From Isoetes taiwanensis (lineage: Eukaryota; Streptophyta; Lycopodiopsida; Isoetales; Isoetaceae), in the NCBI GenBank assembly GCA_021234155.1, contig JAJEKV010000027.1, forward strand, positions 17,270,891 through 17,334,890: DNA of 64,000 nt, read 5' to 3'. The notes under the pieces are model-generated. The model did no database searches. It was not told where the DNA came from and was given only the letters and a program-made list of their open reading frames with translations. Shown piece by piece: positions 9,068-20,536 of this stretch. The position numbers and the translations under genes are program-made. How positions within the stretch are numbered: the stretch's first letter is position 1; each line of letters begins with the position of its first letter.

Positions 9068-9270
9068 CACCCTACTTTTTGAAGGTTGGCTCACCAATTT
9101 TAGTCTTTTTTATGTTTTCATTATGTTTTCAGTCATTTCTAACTGTTGCTAGCTTAGCATAAACTACAAAAATGAGAAAAAAATTTCTCATTTTTCGAGG
9201 TTTAAGGATCCTATCAAGTTAGTGCTACTGGGAGCATGGTCAGTGCTTTGCTCTTGGTCACCAAGAACAT

Positions 9271-9283
9271 TGCTCTGATACCA
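9271..9283 (-). other. primer binding site (initiator Met-tRNA type)
   Basis: The minus strand reads TGGTATCAGAGCA, the standard plant LTR-retrotransposon primer binding site for initiator tRNA-Met. It lies one base from the LTR edge at 9285, which fixes the orientation (minus) and identifies 9285-10939 as the 5' LTR. Confidence 0.9.
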
Positions 9284-9284
9284 C

Positions 9285-10939
9285 TGTGACGTCCCCTACT
9301 CGCATACGGTGCACTCACCGTATACAAACAGGAGTTCATCCCCCATACCAGCTCCATTCCGATACAGGGCCCTCCACATGACACCGCGAACCGGCGGGTT
9401 CCGGTGGGAAGAGTGAAGGGTCATTTTACCCGTCTCCCTCGGGGCCTACCTAGGCTGAAGGCGTAAACATACATGTCGGTATGATGAAGCATAACCACAT
9501 ATCCACCTTGAAGGGTGGTGCATCAACATCTGCATAGACAATGATCAAAGATCATACATAGGGGTCCTACCCAAGGCTCAGACTCGAAAGGACGACTGAC
9601 GGCTTGGGTCTCCGTGAGTTCGTTTCGGGAGGCGAATTCATGGCAATGGGTTTGGCTGGCATAAGAACATGGATTAGGGTTGTCCACTCCATCCGCCCCT
9701 CCCGTGCACACTTTGCGAGTAGGCTGAAAAGTGTCGGGACTGGCCAGAGCCCACCCGGGATGCATAGCCAAAGGGGGCTATTCACCGGTCTCATCCTCCC
9801 GGTTCGATGGGGCAGGAAGGGATCACTCCCCCGAGAGGTCTACATGCCGACTCAAGGTGACTAGAGGGCCACCGCCTCGTGTTCGACCGAACCCACCGGA
9901 AAGTGTACACCACTTCCGCGGTGTCGAGTCCATGCCTCACCCGCACTTTCGGTGGTGAGCCATTAGACCTAGTCACAATGATCCCCCTCGGGTAGGCCTT
10001 ACACACCGGAGGGATCTTTCAGAGTCGGAACATGAACCTCCTTCTCGGCCGGTCCGCCCCTTCACCCACAACCCTGGGTGTGGCTCTTGTACACAGGCCG
10101 AATCTATAGTGTGCTAGAGAGGCTAATCTAGGAGCATCTACTACCAAGCTTGAGGTCTCTACCCCCCTTCCCAATACAAGGAGTTCATAGAGATACATCA
10201 TCCATATATATCACAGAAGAACTAAAGAACTATATCTAATCTATATCATAGAGTTAGGTTCTTTAGTTAGAGTCTGGTATCTAGAGATCTAGAAGGGTGC
10301 TATGGGCAATTTAATAGGCTAAACCTACTGATTCTATGACTGAAATAGGGTTTAGACTATTTAATTGGCCAAATACCTGATCCTTGAGTGGCTCCTCCTG
10401 ACCTGAGTTCGACCATCCTGCTGAAACGCTCGAATCAAGGGAAACTAATGGTGCAATTCTATCAGGCAGAGTCTGGGAGGCGGTTCTGGCCCTTGAGGCA
10501 GCCAAAACAGAGCTCTAAAACCCTAGAAACGAAAAATGGGCAAGTTAGGGTTTCCCTTCCTAAATAGACAAGGGTTTGGCTAGGGTTTCCAATTATCCCC
10601 TTTAGGCATGTGGGATAATTGGGAATGGGCCCACTTGCCTTTAATGGCTAGGTGGCAAAATGTGCCCACATTAATGTGTACATTGGAAAATGTGCACATT
10701 AATTGCACACTTGGGTATGGCCCACTTGGCATCAAGTGTCCATATGGAAATGTGTGCCCACATTAATGTGTACATTGGAAAATGTGCACATTAATAGTTG
10801 CACATATTCCTTGCAAGTTGCCCCCTAGGGCTACCCACCTGGCTACACGTTAGCGTACACGTCAGTCGGGGTGGCGTGTACGCGTGACGGGGCAGTACAG
10901 TATACGTCCTGGGACCGTATACTGTCCTGGAACGTCACA
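9285..10939 (-). repeat. 5' LTR of the chromovirus
   Basis: A 1655-bp LTR bounded by the inverted ends TGTGACG ... CGTCACA and abutting the primer binding site. Small ORFs inside it look like chance frames. The U3 side (high coordinates) has a duplicated segment of about 47 bp. A TATATAT run at 10204-10210 is a candidate TATA element on the minus strand, but it is not proven. The partner LTR is outside the window. Confidence 0.85.
10657..10793. repeat. direct duplication in LTR U3
   Basis: A segment of about 47 bp beginning AAAATGTG (T)GCCCACATTAA occurs at about 10657-10703 and again at about 10748-10793, with near-identical sequence including ATTGGAAAATGTGCACATTAAT. Duplicated U3 blocks in LTRs often act as enhancer repeats; that role is inferred. 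Confidence 0.7.
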
Positions 10940-11379
10940 AATTTGGTCTTCTTCTGGATTTTTATCAGAATGCATAGCCTTGACCTAATCAAACTCCCCT
11001 TCAATCCAATGTAGAACCAAAAACATCTATCAATCCAGCCAGGCCTTTAACAATCTGATGATCCTTAACTCTTTATAAAAGTAAAAGAGCTCAAGTCAGA
11101 CCCACACTTATGCACTCTGTTTTTTATGCTCTGGTACATTAACGTTTTGACTAAGTTGAAGAAATCAAAAAATAAAGAATGAAAAATAAAGAAGATCTAT
11201 TAAACGTTTATGGGAGACCCATATCATCATGCATGTTCAATTTTGTTTATAATTGACGATTCCAACAACCTATAAGATAGAGGTGATTAATGACAGGGAC
11301 TGTATACATTCCGCTTTTACATAGTTGCTGATATGGCCAGCATTTCACCTTTTTGTATTTTCATTTTCTGTACTTGTAG
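10940..11379. other. non-coding flank of the retroelement
   Basis: AT-rich sequence between the LTR edge and a splice acceptor at 11379. I see no gene. The last 40 bases form a pyrimidine-rich tract ending in TTGTAG, a plausible intron 3' end. Confidence 0.4.
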
Positions 11380-11447
11380 GACGACCTTAAGAAATACACA
11401 GCAGACTACTTCATATCCGTACCACTAGTTTATGAGACACTGTATAG
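11380..11447 (+). pseudogene. single exon of a plastid acyl-activating enzyme (AAE15/AAE16-like)
   Basis: A 68-base exon-like segment flanked by a good acceptor (TTGTAG) and donor (AG/GTACAT). It translates to DDLKKYTADYFISVPLVYET plus LY, a close match to the conserved segment of plant long-chain acyl-ACP synthetase-type enzymes as I recall the family. I find no neighbouring exons of this gene in the window, so I read it as an orphan gene fragment, possibly captured by a nearby CACTA element. It could also belong to a gene interrupted by the large insertions. Confidence 0.5.
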
Positions 11448-11618
11448 GTACATACTCTTCCCAATCGACATTTTGTATTTCACAACTAAATCTGAAAAAT
11501 TAACTGTTCTTAGTTTCAAAAAAGACAATTAACCATTGCATCAGGTTAAATACTTGTCCATTGATGCCCCTATCTCTGCATAAGAACTTATTGATAGATT
11601 TAATCACGGAACCTTGAC

Positions 11619-11822
11619 TTGAATGCTGGGCCTGAGCCAGCAGACAATGATGCAAAGGATGAAGTGAACATATCCAAACAATCTTTTGTCTTGAATGGGC
11701 AGTTTGGGCTGGAAGATCATACTAGGGCATTTCGCCATGTTGGTGCTACTGTTGGTGCTTTGAAAAGAAAGGAACCTGACAATGGCTGGGATCTATACAG
11801 AAATGAGAATACAAGGGAGAAG
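11619..11822 (+). pseudogene. unrecognised exon-like fragment
   Basis: The first about 67 codons of an open frame read as a normal soluble protein (AGPEPADNDAKDEVNISKQS, then FGLEDHTRAFRHVGATVGAL, then KRKEPDNGWDLYRNENTREK). Its tail overlaps the opposite-strand transposase exon. I do not recognise the family. It may be another captured fragment of the gene giving the exon at 11380-11447. Confidence 0.3.
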
Positions 11823-12321
11823 TTATGTAGTACTTACATAATCAGCAGCGATTCCAGCATGTCCCCTTCGTCCAAGTCTTTCGCCATGAGGTTTCCTTGC
11901 TGCCGCTGCCTTTTTTTGTTGGTGACGGGGTTTCTTCTTATCCGCAAGAAATCTCTCCCAAACAACATCTTTTACATGGTTGGGGGCTATTTTCTTATCA
12001 CTTCTACGCAACCAATCCCTACACAACATGACAACAATGACAAATAATGAAGAAATCATAAAACAAGGTATAAAATGAATAAGTAGCTTACTTCCAATGA
12101 TTGAATATTCGAGCTGCCGTTCTCAATATATCAGATGCAAAGAGCCCTTTACCAAAGCGACGTTCCATGTGTCTCACTAACCTCTTCTTTGAGCTCTCAT
12201 CCACCTTCTTCCAATCTTTATCAATCTCCGTGCAATACACTTTCACTTCGTGGCCAAGGGCTGTCTTCCATGTCTGGCCATTCTCGTCTAAGTGTATCTC
12301 CCCTCCTTGCACCATAGTCAC
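11823..12321 (-). pseudogene. CACTA-associated protein, Transposase_24-like, two exons
   Basis: Exon 1 (12321-about 12092) ends NHWK at a GTAAGC donor. Exon 2 starts after a TTGTGTAG acceptor near 12027, and the split codon restores NHW-K-DWLRRSDKK, so the intron is well supported. The pattern (a Trp/Lys-rich segment with WKKVDESSKKRLVRHMERRF, then ARIFNHWKDWLRR, then VKDVVWERFLADKKKP) fits the plant En/Spm-type Transposase_24 family. This family accompanies TNP2 transposases and probably binds element DNA. A basic tail (RHQQKKAAAARKPHGERLGRRG) follows. No TNP2 partner lies next to it on this strand, so the element is partial or interrupted. Confidence 0.55.
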
Positions 12322-12350
12322 CTAATGCACAATGAATAGATTATTAGTAA

Positions 12351-12368
12351 TAATAGAATAGAATAGAA
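12351..12368. repeat. short AGAAT pentamer run
   Basis: A run of about three to four AGAAT units, the complement of the ATTCT tail of the LINE family in this window. It may be a tiny relic of a minus-strand LINE tail or a simple microsatellite. Confidence 0.5.
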
Positions 12369-13146
12369 GCTGGCTCTGTTCTATTGGCCGCCATTGAGGA
12401 AATGAAGCATGCTAACACATAATACATAATAGGGAAAATTATCTAATACAAAGTATAATATTGACTGGCAACAATGCGTATGTGGAATAGAGCTTTATGA
12501 TACAAATGCCTCAAGTGCATTCTCAAACTTAATTGTTTGTCTGCAAAATATAACAAGTGTCCTTGGACTTGCCATTTGGCTAGTCCCAGTATTATTCTCC
12601 ACTCTGTTGCTAATGTCTTGTAAAGCTGGTTCAGTTGAAAACACTGGCTGAAACCCTCCAGCTGGACTATTACTATTTCCCAATCTGGCATCAAATAAGT
12701 TGTTTATGAGCAGATTTTAAAGGCTGGACTTGAATATAAAAACAACGGGCAACTAGTAGCATAGGGGAGATAGAACTTTCAAGATGCATACAGGCTGCAA
12801 ATGTGCTACAATATGATATTATTTTGTGGAATAGTCTTGTTGATATCTGAGTAGATATGTATAGTGCTTGATAGTTTGCCAAATCGTGATCCTACTTGAA
12901 ATACAATGGTTAATAGATATAGTCACCATGGAGAGCATCTTCATGCAAATAGTGTAACATTTCTGAGGTCCTAGGCCAACAAAATCTCAGACGAATTACT
13001 CAACTAAACTATTGTATCATGGGATGGAATTATTGCACAGCTTGGGGATATCCATTCCTTTAAAGAGAGTGGTGTTGAACCTGACTTCTATTGGTATCTT
13101 CACTGCATATAGTACTCTGGGGTCAACAACAAGATACTGCTGCTAG
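12369..13146. other. non-coding, probable intron or decayed element sequence
   Basis: No supportable coding sequence; open frames here are short and lack recognisable motifs. Confidence 0.4.
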
Positions 13147-13173
13147 TCATGAAAATAGAATAGAATAGAATAA
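13147..13173. repeat. AGAAT pentamer run, possible LINE tail
   Basis: About four AGAAT units (13150-13172) matching the complement of the ATTCT tails at 24040-24069 and 38090-38120. No LINE coding remnant follows, so only the tail can be claimed. Confidence 0.5.
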
Positions 13174-16100
13174 TACAAAATTAAATCTAATGTCCAACAA
13201 TGCATTGCAAATAAGCATGTACCTTATCCTTTTTAGGAAGACGATAAAAAGTGACTTCGTATTCGATGCGATGGCGATGGCGATGGCGAATCGGGGATAG
13301 CGATGTACAAAAGTCGTTGATCTGTGTTTTGTGTTCCAATTCGTGTTTTTCATCAGTATGAGTGTAATTAGGCTACCGAAATTAGTCAACTGTAACCGGG
13401 AATTCAGATAGTTACTTTACTTTATTAAGAAATGTTAAAGAATTGTTGCCGGGTCCACAAAGGCCTCTCGAACCGGGAGTATCAGGATGGTAGTCTCGGT
13501 GGGGGACGAGGTTAATAGAAACAGAAGAAGGATGGACACCAATCGGCACACCATAGCTAACAGAGCTATAGGTCGGGCCAGGTTGGAGGACGAGAATCGG
13601 AAGCATATTCGCTAACGGGTACCCAACGGTCATGAAAAATTCAAAAACCCAAATCTGTGTAATAGAATAGGTACTGTACGCCAAGCAGGACTAGAAAGCA
13701 TAGGGAGGTATACGACTACCAACTGGATTTACCTGGCACTACGTGGCCACTCACAACGGTGTGACTAGATTAGAAAAGTGGCATTGAAGGAAGGCACGTA
13801 AGACAGAAGGATGTGTAAGGGGACCATTGCATGTTGTGGACGACACGTATGAAAATGGAAGAATGCAAATATACATGTCAATAGCCAACGCAGCATGGGC
13901 TAGAAATTTAGAAATTCCAATAATGATTAATATATGGCAATATGACGTGATAGGACAGGGATGCAGGAACATAAAGGAGAAGGGCACGTACACGGCATTA
14001 AAATTCCACGGCAGATGTACAGAATAGACTTATCTCTAAGAAAATAACAATAACAATAATAATAAATAATAATAAAAATAAAAATAAAGAGAGATAAGAC
14101 AGATATTAAGGATAGACGGGGGGAGATAGTATGAAAATACGTGAGAGTAAAGGACATTCCACATGTAAGCAGAAGATACCGGTGGCGCTTAATTACGAAA
14201 TTAATTAGACACTGCGGACGGGACCGGTCGTTACGACTACAGCGTATCCGAGAAGATGGCGGGAATTACACAAAAAAAAAAAAACCGGCTTGAACTAGTT
14301 AAACCTAGCACAAACATCAGCTTCGGTCAATCCCTCCGCTGTCTTATCTGGCCATACAAGGACCTTACAGTCCAGGATGGTACCATATGTCCAGGGAACA
14401 CAGTAAACAGCACGTAAACTACTAAACTCCATTCCCAACCAAGCCTTATATTCCAAAGGAATATTAAGTCCAATGTAACTTGGTCTTTAGGGGGACAAGC
14501 ATCAAGACTTAGATCACAACAAATAGTAATCTAGAATAATAACAACCTAAGATTGTCAGGTATAACAAGTAGTGCATAAGAACTCTATCAGGGCCTTAAT
14601 GTGTCATGTATCAGGACCCCTTTGACAACCTATGATAACAATAAACAATTCCTTTATTATTCAGAATACTTAACAAATCACCCATTCCAGCAACAGTCCA
14701 AAACATGGACATTAACGAGTGGTCGTTTCATCCTTGAATAGCCAGACATTTGAGCCTTAACCTTATATTTCTGTTTTAAGGCTTAGACCATGAGAATATG
14801 GTTCTTACAAGCAATGGCCAGAATATATGATTCTAATTTCATGACTATATGTTTCAGTCGATTAAGTCCATCTAGGTTCATAAAAACCTGACTTTTATGC
14901 TTTATTAAGAGATAACAACTTAGAATAATTCCCGAGTCGTCATATCATGGGTTAGGAATGTCTTAATAGGCTCAGCATATGTTAATCATAAGGATTAAGT
15001 ACATGCCCAACCATACATCATTCTTAGGAGCAATCATATCCTAAACTTGGCTGAGTTTAACATGTAATTTCAGTAACTCCGCTTCAGGCCACTGTAGTTA
15101 TCATGAGAACATCACATGTCTATCAAAATTATTACTGATCAGCGAAAAAGGAACAGAAGAGAACTGATATTTTCATTCCAGCATTCATGACGAGATACAT
15201 CAGTATTATAGAGCCAAATATCTTCAAAATTAACTTATTCTATATCACTGTTTCAGCAGAATATATCACACATCCTGTCATATAATAAGGTGTAAACCTT
15301 TAAAGGAAAGCAGCACATAAATATTGGGTTAAAACCAGCTTAGAGTCATAGAAAATTTGTAAGGTAAGCATACCATAACCATGTTTCTACCTTGCCGAGA
15401 TCATTTTTTCTCAAGTACATTATGATTCACAAAATCTCTAAATAAATCAAGCCAAGTACCTTGGTTTTGATAAAATGGAAAACTTTACTAGAAAAAAAAC
15501 AGAACTGTTCACTGCCCTTGCAAAGGAACATTGTCCATCATTTTCAAAGAACTCATTAGTCCAACTTCAAGTGCTCCAAGCTCATGTCACAATATGCACG
15601 CCATCTCCTAAGACCTCCTAATATCGTGCACAAAAGGAAAACATTAAGAGGAGAAGCCCGTACCTGCAGCCAATCAATACAAAGTTAGCCATAGACTGGG
15701 TAAAATTGCAAGGGCCAAAAGGTACCTTAGGCTTCTCGGTTATTAACCGATCACCTAATGTAATCCTTTTGCCACAATATTAAGAAAAACCTTAGATTCT
15801 AATGACTAATAGCTGTGACAGAAAACATAATCCAGTTTATACTATATTCTGAAAAATAATGAAACAATGCAACCAATGTAATTAAAAACAAGCATAAACT
15901 TCCAAAAACCACTCATAGGCATAAAATCCGATATGAGGAAGGTTATTTTCAGAGATTAGACATAAAGATATGTCTCTGGTTCACCATATTTGCCATAGCA
16001 AATAAATACCTTATGTCAATGGCCCAGCAACATTGAGTATCCATGCAACCAAGAGCAGATGGCAACAGATATAGGTGGATTCTCTCAAATATGAATTATT

Positions 16101-17372
16101 TTCCTTTATAAAAAGGTTCACTGCCATACCTGGTATATGTTGACAATCGACCCAAGCACATCTTCCTTTTAAGTCGAAATGGGATGCTTCACCACAGCTC
16201 TAAAATTATAGCCGGCCTCCATGTCCACAGCCAGCTTTATACTTTCAAAATCTTTTTGAAAAAAGATAGAGAACGGCCACATATAACTCCACATATTCTG
16301 AATATATGCTTTGTAAAAACAGTCAGTTTAGCCTTCCATGGATTATCTCAATGCCCTGTATCAGAGTTTAAAGTGCACAAGGAGTACTCCGGATCCAAAT
16401 CTGAATCAGTGCATGTAAATACTATTTCTATGTACAACTATGACTCATCTCACCGGAGTCATGCTTATCAGGGTCGGATACAAAGACCTATCTTGTTGCC
16501 TATCAGATCAATGTCTTGCATACATACTGCGATATCCCTGTCTAGAACTATTTCATTGAGATGCTGCTTGGCTGTATTGGACAGGGGAAGGTCATCTTAT
16601 AAAATAAGAGTTCCCACGAATCCATTAATATTACTGCCAGGGGAGCTCAGATATGGTATTCGACCCAATTGAATACAATCTGTCATACAAAACTTACAGC
16701 TCACACCTCGAAGCTACAACTCGAGGCAAGGCCACAATCCGATGTGTCCGCTCATAAAAGCCGGGGAGGTTTCAAGAAAGCTAGTTAATTGGAAAATCGT
16801 TCAAGTCCACAACCCTAACTACAGGTCGAAAATATCCAAGAGGCATTTCTGAGGTTAAAAAATAACCCCAATATTACAAGTCTAAGCCTATATTTCCATA
16901 AGGGTTAATATGCTTACCATAGTGAAAAGAGCAAGATCCTTACAACGAATATTCTCATATAATATATTCTTAAGCCAAGAACAACAAAGCAACATTTACT
17001 TAATGGCCAAGACTAGGGGAATAAATATGAGACCAGAGGTCCATTAGTAAATACTGTCAGCATGGAACAAGCGTGGAACAACCAATCGAACAACCAATAG
17101 ATAGGCTCTATCATCAGAGTAAGAAGCACCAAAAATATTGGGCCATGTTTAAATCTGTAAAAAGAGAGTAACTTAAGGCGCACAATTAAATAAATCATGC
17201 AAGCTTCATAAAAAAAAAAAAAAAAAAAAACAACCCTAATTAAACAAACGTCTATAAAAAAGCAACAGAAGCTCGGGACCCCGAGCGGAGAAGGAAGCGC
17301 CTGGAGGATTCCGGTAGTTTTTTAGTCTCTTAGCTCTAGAAGATAAGATCTGGAGCTCCCGGCAACGTTACA
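13174..17372. other. long non-coding, AT-rich stretch
   Basis: Over 4 kb with no convincing gene on either strand. It contains simple AAT/AAATA repeats (14040-14092) and A-runs at about 14270-14283 and 17210-17230. The open frames lack motifs and codon structure. It could be intron or decayed transposon sequence. Confidence 0.5.
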
Positions 17373-17822
17373 GTGCCATGGAATCCAGAGCTTGAGGAGC
17401 TCGGACCATGGTGCATATGCGAGGATAACTGCTCGTGTCTGGAAAAAGGGCTGCGGTCGTGTATAAGCTGCGGGCGGGTACACTGCCTATTCTGTGATCG
17501 GGTGCATCACATGCAGGCCATGAAGGATATGGGGTACAGCCTGAAATTGCTGGAAGTTATGGGGGTCCTGGCGGACAAGGATGATGCAACCAGGAAAGCT
17601 GATAGGCTGAGGGTTCTCCGATGCTTTAACCGGCTGCAGATGGAAGGGGAAATGCAGAAATCAACCAGTTATCAGCATGACCTGATTGTCACGGATTTTG
17701 GTAATGTATGCATCAATTGCGCTGAAAAAAACCCAACAGAATATCTTTGCAGGGCTCTTATGGCCAGAAATGTAGAAAAAAGGAATATGGAGGAGACATC
17801 GGCAACAATGAAGAAGAACTGA
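17373..17822 (+). CDS. Cys/His-rich 149-residue hypothetical protein
   Basis: An intact ORF starting in a good context (GCCATGG). Residues 13-48 are dense in Cys and His with spacing CxCxxxCxC, then CxxCxRxHCxxCxxxHH. A second pair follows (CINCAEKN) near residue 115, so a zinc-binding fold is likely. The rest is helical and charged. I recognise no family. About 1.6 kb downstream begins LINE ORF1 on the same strand, so this might be a 5' ORF of that LINE or an independent gene; nothing in the sequence decides. Confidence 0.45.
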   Translation: MPWNPELEELGPWCICEDNCSCLEKGLRSCISCGRVHCLFCDRVHHMQAMKDMGYSLKLLEVMGVLADKDDATRKADRLRVLRCFNRLQMEGEMQKSTSYQHDLIVTDFGNVCINCAEKNPTEYLCRALMARNVEKRNMEETSATMKKN

Positions 17823-19453
17823 CCTGTGCTACACAAAAATGGACATGCAACGGGTACAGCAGCAGCAACATTTGGTTACAGTCCCAGCTACTGATTTTCT
17901 ATTTTCTAACTGCTTTCTTTATGTTTAAACTCCGGTCGCACTTAGTTTTAAGATTAGTTTTAAATCAAGGAAAACGGTAGTATTGGGAGAACAGCTACAG
18001 GCTGCATGACGGGTTCTGTATGGGGAAAAAAAGGAAATATAGAAAAAGGGGAGATACACCGAATAGAAGAGATTATAGGATAAGAGCAGAACTGAGACTG
18101 CTCTAAATTTTGTAAAATTTTTGTAAAAATGTAAGGCAGTATTTTGGAAATGAATGGAAACAATCTTGTATATATAGGGAACAGAAGGGGATATACATAA
18201 CACGGGCGGAAGTAAAAGCAGTTATATGAAACAAAGGGGATACACATAACAAATTAGAGGAAATATGGACGAAAGACATATAGGATGGACAAAGGATGGC
18301 GCAATGTTTAAGCAGGTGGCGAACCAAAAAGGAACAAACGCATAATAAATAAATTAATAAATAAAAAATATAAATAAATAAAAATAATAATATATTGTAC
18401 GGCATGTAAAAAGGGGAAAGTAAAAAAGGTAAGGAGCAGGGCTCCAAATTATGGGGGTTCCTCCCCGGAACTTCCGGTTAAAGTGGTTAAAATCCGGTTT
18501 CTAAAATATATGCCGGAAAATTTACGTTTAAAATTTTGTAAATTTCTTGCTAAATCCGGCAAATCAGAGAGTATTTTCTAAAAAATCCGGTAAGTAGCAA
18601 TAAAATACGACATTTTGCCGATTTAAGCAAAATCTAATCTGGAGACTCGGTAAGGAGTCGAACATATGCAAGCTAAGGAAAACGTTAGGTATAGAAAGGG
18701 GACGCATGCGTACGCTAACAAAAACAAGGACTTCAAGTACAGCGGAACACAAAAAAGATACGAGTAAAGGTATGATAAACAGAAAGTATGGAGTATAGAG
18801 GTATATATGCTATATATGATCGCAGGTACAACAAACGCAAAGGATGAACGAAAGGAGACGAATAAACAAGGGAAATTGCAAATAGGGGAGGCAAAGCTAT
18901 GGGACAGAGAGACGGACGTCTCCGCCATACACCAGGACAGAGTGGGAAATAGCCCACCGGCTGGTGCCTACCACTAAGCAACAGACACCAACCTCTCCGG
19001 CCCCATAAAATGAAAGTGGAAAAATGGAGGTTGCCAAGTACGGGTTAGTGGGAGACAACTCCCCAACCGTACACCAAGACAGCGAGGATCTAATCCTCCG
19101 ATTGGTGCACCAAAGTTACACACCCACTACTAAAAGGATACAACAAAAACGAGATATTACATATAACTATGGAAATCACGGAAAATCATGAAATTCCCTA
19201 CAAATCGGAGTCTCAATAAAACAGACGCCGATAGAAATGGGCAGACACGAGCAGCCGTTAACCATATCTGGGATGGGGGAAATTTTGAAATTTGAAATTT
19301 GAAATTCAAATCATGAAGATAAATGAGGAAACATAATATAACAAGCTCACGGAAGAGAAGCAAGATACAGGAAAACACAGAAGAGAACAAGCGGCGGGAG
19401 AAAAAAAAAGGGGGGTTCGGCGAAGCGGTATAGCCACAGCAAGGGAGGGAGGA
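17823..19453. other. non-coding region, possible LINE 5' region
   Basis: Contains AT simple repeats (18345-18400) and short paired segments around 18930-19090 (two passages both containing ACACCA(A/G)GACAG). No supported gene. It may be the LINE 5' untranslated region, whose edge I cannot place. Confidence 0.4.
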
Positions 19454-20536
19454 ATGGCTAGCCAAGCAGGAGCAGTGGGAGCCAGCAGGCAGAAACTCCA
19501 ACAGGATCTGCAAGACTTCCTGGCACAGATGGAAGTAAGGTTGGAGAACAGGGTACCGAGGATGGATGCGCTCAATACACTGGCGAGTGCAGTACAACAA
19601 AACAAAAAGGCGATAGGGAAAGTGGAGGATCGGGTGCAGGTGGTGGAAGAGACGGGAGTAGAAATTCGGAAGAGGATGGACAAGGTGGAGAAAGAAAAAG
19701 CGGAAATCATACAAAGGTTGGTGACATTAGAAAAGAAGCAAATAGATCTAGATGCGTGGCAGAGTTTTGATAGGATAAAAGCTCACATACTGGAATTCAA
19801 GGAACAGGAGAGGATAAAGCATGACGTAAGATTGATAGGGGTTGCCGAAAGGCCTAACGAGGACATGTTCCGTGTCACTGCAGAAATACTGGAGAACGTT
19901 TTCCAGGAGCACAGGAATGTGATGGTGAAAGCAGTACGGGCGGGGGCATGGAGAGGAAGGGCGAGGCACATAAATATAACCCTGAGGGACATGGCAGCCA
20001 AGGAAAGAATCCTCCGCGCAGGGTTCAAGCTCAGGAACGGACTCAAAGTACAAGAGGCTCTAACAGCCATGCAAAGACAAGGGCTACACAAGGAACTGGC
20101 AAAAGTCAGAGGATTGAGTCGGGCGGGAGTACAGGCAGGGGTAAAAAATGGGAAACTCTACCTCAAAAGAGGACGAGAGAACACACCACAGGAACAGGCA
20201 ACGCAAGGAGACGTGATGGACCCACAGGATCTGAAGAAAGATGGGAATCACGAATTGGAAGCAATGAAGGGACAGGGACAGCAGATACAGATAAGGGAAA
20301 GAGTACCATCTGGATCAATGGACCGGAAAACAGCCCCCAAGATCCTGACGCAGACACAGCTAGGATGGGGAAGCGGAAAAGAGGCCGGAAGAGACCTAGA
20401 CCAAAACATAACCCCGACAAGGGAGACAGGGGGAGGGGGGAGGGACCAGGGAGCAAGGACGAGGAGACAGGTGAAGAAAGGACACGAGCCAGACCACCAG
20501 GGGGGCAGGGGGGCACAGAAAGGAAGGAAGAAATAG
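19454..20536 (+). CDS. LINE ORF1 RNA-binding protein
   Basis: A 360-codon intact ORF. Residues about 15-125 are a heptad-rich coiled coil (VEDRVQVVEETGVEIRKRMD, KVEKEKAEIIQRLVTLEKK). Residues about 125-205 resemble an L1-ORF1p-type RNA-recognition fold (DVRLIGVAERPNED, then ARHINITLRDMAAKERILRA). The C-terminal 130 residues are polar, Gly/Arg/Gln rich and low complexity. Such proteins coat LINE RNA and act as nucleic acid chaperones. Its 3' end overlaps the start of ORF2 in another frame, so translation of ORF2 would need reinitiation or a shift. Confidence 0.8.
   Translation: MASQAGAVGASRQKLQQDLQDFLAQMEVRLENRVPRMDALNTLASAVQQNKKAIGKVEDRVQVVEETGVEIRKRMDKVEKEKAEIIQRLVTLEKKQIDLDAWQSFDRIKAHILEFKEQERIKHDVRLIGVAERPNEDMFRVTAEILENVFQEHRNVMVKAVRAGAWRGRARHINITLRDMAAKERILRAGFKLRNGLKVQEALTAMQRQGLHKELAKVRGLSRAGVQAGVKNGKLYLKRGRENTPQEQATQGDVMDPQDLKKDGNHELEAMKGQGQQIQIRERVPSGSMDRKTAPKILTQTQLGWGSGKEAGRDLDQNITPTRETGGGGRDQGARTRRQVKKGHEPDHQGGRGAQKGRKK

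Larger units (their letters stand above)
1..10939 (-). mobile_element. Ty3/gypsy chromovirus with accessory genes, partial (3' LTR off window)
   Basis: Read on the minus strand, the order is 5' LTR (10939-9285), primer binding site (9283-9271), an H3-like gene (8615-7360), a 507-codon ORF (6660-5137), gag (4962-about 3615), then protease, reverse transcriptase, RNase H, integrase and chromodomain (3703-128). The order RT-RNase H-integrase and the terminal chromodomain define a Ty3/gypsy chromovirus. The interval from primer binding site to chromodomain stop is about 9.2 kb, so with two 1655-bp LTRs the whole element would exceed 12.5 kb. The 3' LTR and polypurine tract are not in the window, so the target site duplication cannot be checked. 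Gag-pol is broken by frameshifts, an in-frame stop and a protease active-site change, so this copy is not autonomous. Accessory genes between primer binding site and gag are unusual for this superfamily. Confidence 0.9.

Noticed and set aside
9523-10505. Several open frames inside the LTR
   Set aside because: Short overlapping frames on both strands with no motif, lying in non-coding LTR sequence.
12088-12321. Treating the minus-strand exon as an intronless hypothetical gene
   Set aside because: A consensus donor and acceptor join it in frame to the next exon, giving a coherent transposase-associated protein.
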